In this document: piece by piece, positions 1-5,006 of the stretch
How positions within the stretch are numbered: the first letter of the stretch is position 1
Layout: each line of letters begins with the position of its first letter
Assembly: GCA_024304875.1 (NCBI GenBank)
Contig: JAMWZF010000128.1
Coordinates: 1 to 7,984 of the forward strand
Reading direction: 5' to 3'
From: Paracoccaceae bacterium
GTDB lineage: Bacteria > Pseudomonadota > Alphaproteobacteria > Rhodobacterales > Rhodobacteraceae
Length of the DNA: 7,984 bases
Made by a program: the position numbers and the translations under genes
Notes under the pieces: generated by a model
The model's input: only the letters and a program-made list of their open reading frames with translations
What the model was told of the DNA's origin: nothing
The model's database searches: none

Positions 1-18
1 GATGTGTATAAGAGACAG
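1..18. other. Residual Tn5/Nextera mosaic-end adapter (sequencing artefact)
   Basis: The first 18 bases, GATGTGTATAAGAGACAG, equal the last 18 bases of the 19-bp Tn5 mosaic end used in tagmentation libraries. They are library adapter left untrimmed at the contig edge, not genome. Read on the minus strand they extend the parB frame with spurious residues (L-C-L-L-Y-T), so any protein ending that way here is chimeric. Native sequence starts at about base 19; base 18 or 19 could be shared by chance. Confidence 0.95.
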
Positions 19-1139
19 AGCCGGGCGCGGTCGATGGTCGAGAAGTCGCGGCCCACCTTGATCTCGAGCCGGCCGGGACCGGCGGTGCATTTGACCTGGC
101 CGGCGCGGGACTGGATGTGGAACGTCGTCTTGGTCCGCCCCCCCTGCCCCGCCGTCCCGGCCGCTCGCCCCCTGGACGGCGACGCCGCCTCCGTGCCCTC
201 GCCAGCGCCGGCGGCCCGGCGCAGCACCTCCAGCTCGTCCGCGACCGACCGGTTCTCCCAGCCGTCAAGTTCCCCGCGGATAAGGCTCACCAGCTCGGGC
301 CGGTCCTTGATCTCTCGCGCGAGGGTCAGGCCCAGGGCGCGGGGGATCTCGGCCGGGTACTCCAGCAGGCCGCCGATCCGGTCCAGCAGGTAGGCGAAGG
401 ACCGGATGTAGCTGCGCTTGGAATAGGGCGCGGACTGGAACAGGGCGCCGATCGCCTCGCCGATGTCCTGCGCCTCGGTCGCCGGGTCGGCGGCGTAGAC
501 GGTGGCGGCATGGGCCATCTCGGCGAAGGACAGGTCCTTGCGGATCACGTTCTCGTCCACCATCCGGCGGTAAAGACCGGCGATGTCCGGCGCGCCGGGC
601 AGGATCAGCGCCGGGATCCGGTCCCAGGCCCCCTGCCCTGCCCCGACCTTATCCGCGGGCAAGGTCTCCTCGCCCACCTTATCCGCGGGTAAGGTGCCGT
701 CCCGAAGGGCGCGGTAGGCGCTGAGACGGCGGAAACCCTGCACCAGCTCGAACCCCGTTCCGTCCGGCCGCGGGATGACGCGGATCGGGTTCGACAGGCC
801 GATCTCGCGGATCGAGGTGACCAGCTCGGCCAGCTCCATGTCCTCCCCCGGCAGGCGGTCGCGGGTCAGAAGGTGGCAATGCACCTCGTCCAGCGGCACC
901 TCCTGGACGACATGGCCCGCTTCGCGCAGGGCGACGTATTCGTGGGCCAGGGCATCGTTCTCGGCCCGGATCGCCTCGGACGCGTCACGCCGCTGGCGAA
1001 GGGCCTCGGCGTTCTCGCTGATCGCGGCGGCCATCGGGCCGCGCCGGGCCGCCTCGGCGCTTTTCGTCTCCGGCGCGGGCGCGGCCTCGGGGACCTCGTC
1101 CGGCATGTCGATGTCGAAGATGCGGCGCTTGCGGCTCAT
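19..1139 (-). CDS. parB: ParB/RepB-family plasmid partition protein, C-terminus cut off
   Basis: Centromere-binding partner of ParA in segregation of a low-copy replicon. It starts at the ATG in 1137-1139, which overlaps the parA stop (ATGA), indicating translational coupling. I translated 373 complete native residues with no stop before the adapter. Residues 1-30 are basic then acidic (MSRKRRIFDIDMPDEV). Residues 40-75 look helical and charged. Residues 81-180 form the ParB/Srx-like N-terminal domain with the box QGFRRLSAYRAL at 134-145 and IPALIL at 175-180. Residues 185-290 are the helical, HTH-bearing central domain. A Gly/Ala/Arg-rich linker covers about 308-337, followed by a basic C-terminal segment. 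Two palindrome-encoded TLPADKV peptides sit at 149-155 and 159-165, between the RR box and the IPALIL strand. The coding strand has no frameshift. Probably only a short C-terminal piece is missing. The RepB label is equally valid. Confidence 0.9.
267..286. repeat. Degenerate palindrome copy inside parB
   Basis: CCCGCGGATAAGG at 273-285 matches 13 consecutive bases of the palindrome, while the left arm has decayed (about 16 of 20 matches overall). On the parB strand it is read in a different frame (SLIRGE, residues 285-290) from the five good coding copies. It may be a relic or a chance resemblance. Confidence 0.4.
646..665. repeat. Partition palindrome copy 1, inside parB
   Basis: ACCTTATCCGCGGGCAAGGT, a 20-bp near-perfect inverted repeat centred on CCGCGG. 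On the parB strand it is read in frame as T-L-P-A-D-K-V (residues 159-165) and uses TTG rather than TTA for Leu. It is immediately followed on that strand by a GGGGCAGGGCAGGGG run. Probable ParB/parS-type binding site. Confidence 0.88.
676..695. repeat. Partition palindrome copy 2, inside parB
   Basis: ACCTTATCCGCGGGTAAGGT, exactly 30 bp from copy 1 (about three helical turns), so two bound proteins would lie on the same DNA face. It encodes T-L-P-A-D-K-V at ParB residues 149-155. The two copies together form a tandem insertion in the ParB N-terminal domain. Confidence 0.9.
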
Positions 1140-2524
1140 GCCTCAGCCTCCTCTTTCGCGGCGACCTTATCCGCGGGTAAGGTCCCCTGCCCTGCCGCCA
1201 CGGCCTGCCAGTGCGGCAGCATCGTCGCCTTGAACTCGGCATAGGCCCGGTCGAAGCTCGCCCGTGCCCGGCGCCATGTTTCCCGTGTCATGTCGCGGTA
1301 ATCCATCTCGTAGATCGAGGACAGGAAGCGGCCGGACTGTTCCACCGCGCGGGTCATCTCGATCGGGTGCTCGGCCAGCTTGTCCCCGAAGACCTTGCCA
1401 AAGGCTTCCTGCATCGCGCGGTGCAGGTCGTTGCCGGGCTCGTAGCGGGTCAGCAGGAAGCGGACGTCGTGGAACGCCTTGGGCAGCGTGACCTTACCCG
1501 CGGATAAGGTGTCCTCGAAGCCGTGGGCCAGGTCCTCGAGCGCCTCGGACAGCTGGCCGATGAAGGAGGTGGTGCTGTCGTATTCCCAGTAGCCGGGGCC
1601 GGAGGGGATATAGAGCATGTCGGCGGCGAAGACCGCGTTCATCGACTGGTAGCCGATGGCCGGCGGACAGTCGAAGAAGATGAGGTCCCACTGGTCGTCG
1701 GGCAGCTGGTCGAGGAACCGGCTGACGGCGGCGAAGAAGGACCACTCGGGGTTGAGGTGCCGGTACTGGGCGGAGGCGAACTCCACGAAGGCGGCATTGG
1801 CGCAGGAGGGGATCAGGTCGATCGTCGGCCAGTTGGTCGGCTGGATGAAGTCGGCGATCCGCAGGTCCTGAAGCCCGAGGTCGGTGATCGAGCCGGGGAT
1901 CGACCGGCGGGGCAGGGCGGTCCCGCTCGCGGCGCCGCGGGGAGCGGCGTTCTGGGCCTCGGTCTCGCGGATGAGGTCGCGGGCCATGATGCCCCAGACC
2001 GTCCGCTCCTCGCTCACGTCGGTCAGGCCCATGGAGTGGGAGAGGGTCGCCTGCGGGTCGAAGTCGACGCAGAGCACCCGGTAGCCGTCGAGGGCGGCGG
2101 CGTGGGCGAAGTGCTGGGCCACGGTCGACTTGCCGGCGCCGCCCTTGAAGTTGGCGATGGCGGTGCGGAAGGCCCGGCCGCCGGGGCGGGTCGGCATCAG
2201 GGACTTGCCGCGGGGGCGCAGCTTGCGGCGGAGGGTGTTGACCTCGTCCAGCGTGAACCACCTTTGCCGGCCGTCGGGCTCGACCTTACCCGCGGGTAAG
2301 GTGGGGTCCGCGGCCATCTTGCCGCGGAAGGTGCTCTGGTTCAGGCCCAGGATCAGTTCGGACACCTCCCACGAGGAGAACCGGCGCAGGGTCTTGACGT
2401 TCTCGGGCGAGAACGTCTGCTGCCGGATCCACCCCTGCATCTTGAGGGACCGTGTCTGCATCTCTCGAAGGTCGCTGTGCGTTAGCATATCTGCCTCGGA
2501 CGTAAAATTCTGCTCTATCGCCAT
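1136..2524 (-). CDS. parA: ParA/RepA-family partition ATPase with N-terminal HTH
   Basis: Deviant-Walker ParA ATPase (462 aa) that binds nucleoid DNA in its ATP form and moves ParB-bound plasmid copies apart. Visible elements are an N-terminal MerR/winged-helix-like DNA-binding region (about 35-105), the deviant Walker A KGGAGKST at 127-134, the A' strand VDFDPQAT at 153-160, and Walker B LIFFDCPP at 281-288 with Asp285. The N-terminal HTH makes it a type Ia ParA, a class that usually represses its own operon. Three palindrome-encoded peptides are present: TLPAGKV at 75-81 in the presumed wing, TLSAGKV at 339-345 in a loop before the HDVRFLLTRYEP strand, and TLPADKV at 448-454 near the C-terminus. 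The longest frame starts at 2524 without a clear ribosome-binding site. The ATG at 2486-2488 (Met13, MLTHSDLREM) has GAGG five bases upstream and may be the true start. The stop overlaps the parB start. Confidence 0.93.
   Translation of the reverse strand: MAIEQNFTSEADMLTHSDLREMQTRSLKMQGWIRQQTFSPENVKTLRRFSSWEVSELILGLNQSTFRGKMAADPTLPAGKVEPDGRQRWFTLDEVNTLRRKLRPRGKSLMPTRPGGRAFRTAIANFKGGAGKSTVAQHFAHAAALDGYRVLCVDFDPQATLSHSMGLTDVSEERTVWGIMARDLIRETEAQNAAPRGAASGTALPRRSIPGSITDLGLQDLRIADFIQPTNWPTIDLIPSCANAAFVEFASAQYRHLNPEWSFFAAVSRFLDQLPDDQWDLIFFDCPPAIGYQSMNAVFAADMLYIPSGPGYWEYDSTTSFIGQLSEALEDLAHGFEDTLSAGKVTLPKAFHDVRFLLTRYEPGNDLHRAMQEAFGKVFGDKLAEHPIEMTRAVEQSGRFLSSIYEMDYRDMTRETWRRARASFDRAYAEFKATMLPHWQAVAAGQGTLPADKVAAKEEAEA
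1164..1183. repeat. Partition palindrome copy 3, near the 3' end of parA
   Basis: ACCTTATCCGCGGGTAAGGT, read on the parA strand as T-L-P-A-D-K-V at residues 448-454, nine residues before the stop. On that strand it is directly preceded by GGCAGGGCAGGGG, the same companion run found beside copy 1. Confidence 0.9.
1491..1510. repeat. Partition palindrome copy 4, inside parA (inverted relative to the others)
   Basis: ACCTTACCCGCGGATAAGGT, the reverse complement of copies 2, 3 and 6. Because of this orientation it is read as T-L-S-A-G-K-V (ParA 339-345), directly followed by TLPKAF. It lies in a loop between Walker B and the next core strand. Confidence 0.9.
2283..2302. repeat. Partition palindrome copy 5, perfect, inside parA N-terminal domain
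   Basis: ACCTTACCCGCGGGTAAGGT is a perfect 20-bp palindrome. It is read on the parA strand as T-L-P-A-G-K-V at residues 75-81, within the presumed wing of the N-terminal DNA-binding domain, between FRGKMAADP and EPDGRQRWF. Confidence 0.9.
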
Positions 2525-2535
2525 TTACGCCGAAT

Positions 2536-2563
2536 TTGACCGATCTGTCGAGTTTCCTATGAT
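2536..2563 (+). promoter_or_regulatory. Candidate sigma-70-like promoter facing rep, next to palindrome 6
   Basis: TTGACC at 2536-2541, a 16-base spacer, then TATGAT at 2558-2563. Transcription would start near 2570 and run straight into palindrome copy 6 and the iteron-like repeats towards rep. Based on consensus matching only. Confidence 0.4.
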
Positions 2564-2576
2564 GGGGCACGCCGGG

Positions 2577-2596
2577 ACCTTATCCGCGGGTAAGGT
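2577..2596. repeat. Partition palindrome copy 6, intergenic; possible operator
   Basis: ACCTTATCCGCGGGTAAGGT, the only copy outside a gene. It lies 53 bp upstream of the annotated parA start and 370 bp upstream of rep. It falls just downstream of a candidate plus-strand promoter (2536-2563), where bound ParA or ParB could repress, so it may serve as both centromere site and operator. Confidence 0.88.
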
Positions 2597-2681
2597 CCGC
2601 CGCCGCCGGGAGGGCAGGGGCCGACGCCCGCCGATTCGGGCCCAAGGGCGATTCGGGGGCCAGCCGCGCAAGGGCGCCAGA

Positions 2682-2759
2682 CTTGGGGGGACATCCGGGC
2701 CGGTCAGACGAGATCTTGAGGGGACATCAAGACCGAATAGGGTGACATCAGGGACGTCC
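2682..2759. repeat. Iteron-like GACATC repeats in the rep-parA intergenic region
   Basis: Four related sites: GACATC at 2690-2695, 2723-2728 and 2744-2749, and GACGTC at 2753-2758. The first two sit in CTTGRGGGGACATC (13 of 14 identical). The second and third share GACATCA. Spacings of 33 and 21 bp are close to whole helical turns. The second site also lies in the inverted repeat CTTGA-N7-TCAAG (2715-2731), and the last in the palindrome GGACGTCC (2752-2759). Possible Rep-binding sites. Confidence 0.45.
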
Positions 2760-2829
2760 TCCAATACCAGTCACATACCGGTTTCAATCTTTGATCGAGG
2801 ATAGGACCGGACGCCGTCCACACGAATCC

Positions 2830-2858
2830 TTGACAGATCGGCCCTATCAGACGCTAAT
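2830..2858 (+). promoter_or_regulatory. Candidate promoter of rep
   Basis: A perfect TTGACA at 2830-2835 is followed after 17 bases by GCTAAT (2853-2858, four of six matches). Transcription from about 2865 would give a rep leader of roughly 100 nt. In that leader GGTCGGGA (2867-2874) can pair with TCCCGATC (2912-2919), so a structured leader is possible. Confidence 0.45.
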
Positions 2859-2965
2859 CCCCTCAAGGTCGGGAAATACGTTGGAAAGCGCCACGGCAGA
2901 GGGTGCGTCTCTCCCGATCCTCGAGGCACAGCCGGACCCCCGGCACGAGCAGGAAAGACGACGGG

Positions 2966-3700
2966 ATGACCCAGGGACAGACCGGGGGCGCCATGCGGCG
3001 GCGGCTCACCGGGCCGGGCGCGGCGGCGCTGAAATACGACCTGATCACGGCGCTGCTCGTGACCGCCGCCCAGGGCGACCCGGTCCAGGCGCGCCTCGCC
3101 CTGCGCCTGTCGCTGCTCGTCACGGCCCGGTACAACTGGCAAAGCGGCACCTTCGCCGTCGGCCTGCGCGAGATGGCGTCGATGTGGGGCGTGACCGAAC
3201 GGACGGCGAAGCGCGAACTTTCGGCGCTGCGCCAGTTGAAATGGATCGACCTGCATCGTCCGGCGGCGCGGGGCAGGGTGGCCGAATACCGGATCGACCT
3301 GGACCGGACCCTGCACAGCACGATGCCCTACTGGGAGGCCGTCGGCCCCGACTACACGGCGCGCATGTCAGGCACCCAGGGCCCCGACGTCGCCGCGCCG
3401 GGGAACGTCATTCCCCTGCACCGGGCCGAGGCGTCGCAGCCTCTTCCCGAGGCCGACGACCGGCCCGGCGCCGCGTGCTGGGCGCGGGTGGCGCGGCAGC
3501 TCTCGGCCGAGAATTCCAGTCTCTATTCCGCCTGGTTCGCACCCTTGCGGGTGCAGGAGCAGGACCGCGGGATCCTTTTCCTGGCGGCCCCGAGCCGGTT
3601 TCATGCCTCCTACGTCGACACCCACCTGCGCAGCCGCCTGATCGCGGCCTGCAGCGCGGCGGACCGGACGATCCGGGACGTGCGGATCGTCGTGCAATAG
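2966..3700 (+). CDS. DnaA-like plasmid replication initiator (Rhodobacterales type)
   Basis: Probable replicase that opens the plasmid origin. The 244-aa protein starts at the ATG in 2966, with AGGAAAG at 2951-2957 eight bases upstream. An upstream GTG at 2903 lacks such a site, and ATG 2993 is a weaker alternative. Residues 20-55 are helical. Residues 60-115 read as a winged helix (LREMASMWGVTERTAKREL, then ARGRVAEYRID as the wing). A Pro/Ala-rich linker covers 138-170. Residues 171-243 resemble DnaA domain I: CW..VARQL...NSSLYSAWFAPL, ILFLAAPSRFHASYV, then a basic helix. There is no Walker motif and no DnaA domain IV, so it is not a chromosomal DnaA. It diverges from parAB, as expected for the DnaA-like replication module known in Rhodobacterales. 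The family label is from memory of that architecture; the wHTH and DnaA_N-like calls are read from the sequence. Confidence 0.85.
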   Translation: MTQGQTGGAMRRRLTGPGAAALKYDLITALLVTAAQGDPVQARLALRLSLLVTARYNWQSGTFAVGLREMASMWGVTERTAKRELSALRQLKWIDLHRPAARGRVAEYRIDLDRTLHSTMPYWEAVGPDYTARMSGTQGPDVAAPGNVIPLHRAEASQPLPEADDRPGAACWARVARQLSAENSSLYSAWFAPLRVQEQDRGILFLAAPSRFHASYVDTHLRSRLIAACSAADRTIRDVRIVVQ

Positions 3701-3894
3701 AGTCTGTTCCTGCCGAATGGCAGTGGTCGCCGGACCCACGAACCGCCGACACCGGGCTGATCCGGAAGAGCATCCCGGAGGGGACCGTCACCCCGATCGC
3801 GTCTGCCCTGGCCCATGCGCCGGGCGCGCGCCTGATCACGTCCAGCACGAGCCACGTCTGCGACCCCGCAAGCCCGCGTCCCGTGCAGGAAGAC

Positions 3895-3918
3895 GATCCG
3901 GCCGCCTCGGGCGGGATC
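3895..3918 (-). terminator. Possible transcription terminator of the sugar operon
   Basis: Just beyond the stop of the ATPase gene, read on the minus strand, GATCC pairs with GGATC and an inner CGCC pairs with GGCG around a CGA loop, with a 3-base bulge. The following bases (GTCTTCC) are only mildly T-rich, so intrinsic termination is uncertain. Confidence 0.3.
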
Positions 3919-3930
3919 AGGCGCGCGGGG

Positions 3931-5001
3931 TCACCCCTCCTTCGGAAACAGGTGAGCCGACGCGGACTCGAACACGAGGTCGAGGGGTTCGCCGTCCTCG
4001 AAGACCCTGTCCTCTCCGAAGGCCGCGATCAGGGGGGTGCCGTCGCGCAGCTTGAGGTCCACCACCGTCTCGGCGCCAAGGCGCTCGGCGATGCGGACCT
4101 TGCCGTGCAGCATCCCCGATCCCGCGGCGGTGGGGGTGAGGTACTGCGGCCGGACCCCCAGCACCGCCGTGCCGCCCGCCTCGATGGCGCGGCCCCTGGT
4201 GCCGACGACGATGGGCTCGAGCGCGGCGTTGCGGACCTTCGCCTCTCCGCCGTTCACCTCCATCACCTCCACCTCGAGGAAGTTCATCGAGGGCGCGCCG
4301 AGGAACCCGGCGACGAAGCGGTTGGCGGGCTCGTGATACAGCTCCATCGGAGAGCCGGTCTGCATCACCCTGCCGTCCTTCAGCACCACGATCCTGTCGG
4401 CCAGGGTCATCGCCTCGACCTGGTCGTGGGTGACGTAGATCATCGTCGCGTCCAGCTGCTTGTGCAGCTTTCCGATCTCCATCCGCATGTCCATGCGCAG
4501 GGCGGCGTCGAGGTTCGACAGCGGCTCGTCGAAAAGGAAGACCGAAGGGTTGCGCACGATGGCCCGGCCGATGGCGACGCGCTGGCGCTGCCCGCCGGAG
4601 AGCTGCGAGGGGCGGCGGTCGAGCAGGTGCTCCATCTGGAGAACCCGCGCGGCCCCGGTCACCTTCTCGTCCCTCTCGGCCTTGGACGCGCGGGCGATGG
4701 TGAGGCCGAAGCCGATGTTCTCGCGCACCGTCATGTGCGGGAAGATGGCGTAGGACTGGAACACCATGCCGACGCCGCGTTCCTTGGGCTGCTTGTCGTT
4801 CACCACCTGGCCGCCGATCTCGAGCGTGCCGGAGGTGATGTCCTCCAGCCCCGCGATCATCCGCAGGAGCGTGGACTTGCCGCAGCCCGAGGGGCCGACG
4901 AAGACGGTGAACTCGCCGTCCGCGATGTCGATGTCGACGCCCTTGATGACCTCGGCGGCGCCGTAGCTCTTGGTGACGTTGCTCAGCCTGACGTTCGCCA
5001 T
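3931..5001 (-). CDS. Sugar ABC transporter ATP-binding protein (MalK/UgpC family)
   Basis: Cytoplasmic ATPase subunit that powers the MalF/MalG-type permease pair encoded upstream. It has 356 aa, usual for the family. Motifs: Walker A GPSGCGKST at 36-44, Q-loop Gln82 in VFQSYAIFPHMTV, signature LSGGQRQR at 134-141, Walker B VFLFDEP at 154-160, D-loop SNLDA, and switch His192 in YVTHDQ. Residues from about 235 form the C-terminal regulatory TOBE/MOI region typical of MalK-like proteins (GVRPQYL). The start at 5001 is preceded by GGAG eight bases upstream, overlapping the stop of the glycosidase gene (TAA at 5007-5009, 5-base gap). It is the last gene of the operon and ends at TGA 3931-3933. 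UgpC is the usual automated label, but nothing here points to glycerol-3-phosphate; the context points to a sugar. Confidence 0.96.
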   Translation of the reverse strand: MANVRLSNVTKSYGAAEVIKGVDIDIADGEFTVFVGPSGCGKSTLLRMIAGLEDITSGTLEIGGQVVNDKQPKERGVGMVFQSYAIFPHMTVRENIGFGLTIARASKAERDEKVTGAARVLQMEHLLDRRPSQLSGGQRQRVAIGRAIVRNPSVFLFDEPLSNLDAALRMDMRMEIGKLHKQLDATMIYVTHDQVEAMTLADRIVVLKDGRVMQTGSPMELYHEPANRFVAGFLGAPSMNFLEVEVMEVNGGEAKVRNAALEPIVVGTRGRAIEAGGTAVLGVRPQYLTPTAAGSGMLHGKVRIAERLGAETVVDLKLRDGTPLIAAFGEDRVFEDGEPLDLVFESASAHLFPKEG

Positions 5002-5006
5002 GGCGC

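Larger units (their letters stand above)
2525..2965. other. Divergent parA-rep intergenic control region, candidate replication origin
   Basis: 440 bp with no supported gene, between divergent parA and rep. From left to right it holds an AT-richer start with the parA upstream region and a rightward promoter candidate, palindrome 6, a very GC-rich stretch with two CGATTCGGG repeats (2632-2640 and 2649-2657), the GACATC iteron-like cluster, an AT-richer patch at about 2760-2805 with ATACC twice, a TTGACA promoter candidate and the rep leader. Iterons beside an AT-richer patch upstream of the initiator gene is the common plasmid-origin plan; assignment as oriV is inference. Confidence 0.4.

Noticed and set aside
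1494..2299. Long open frames overlapping parA on both strands (for example 1523-2299 plus and 1494-2261 minus).
   Set aside because: They are GC-rich frame shadows with low-complexity Arg/Gly/Pro composition. parA in its own frame has all ParA motifs.
2319..2333. Another possible palindrome copy (TTGCCGCGGAAGGT) close to copy 5.
   Set aside because: Only the CCGCGG core and the AAGGT end match, the left arm does not, and it encodes ordinary ParA sequence (TFRGKM).
646..2596. The palindrome half TTATCCGCG resembles a DnaA box (TTATCCACA, 7 of 9).
   Set aside because: The similarity follows from only six contiguous bases. The plasmid Rep lacks the DnaA domain IV that reads such boxes, and the copies track the par genes rather than the rep-side origin.
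646..2596. CRISPR array or transposon terminal repeats as an explanation of the 20-bp repeats.
   Set aside because: Spacing is irregular (30 bp to about 790 bp), there are no spacers of uniform length, and there is no transposase. A dispersed palindrome fits better.
3717..3930. A remnant transposase or other coding remnant in the rep-operon gap.
   Set aside because: Neither strand's translation gave a motif I could assign, so no pseudogene is annotated.
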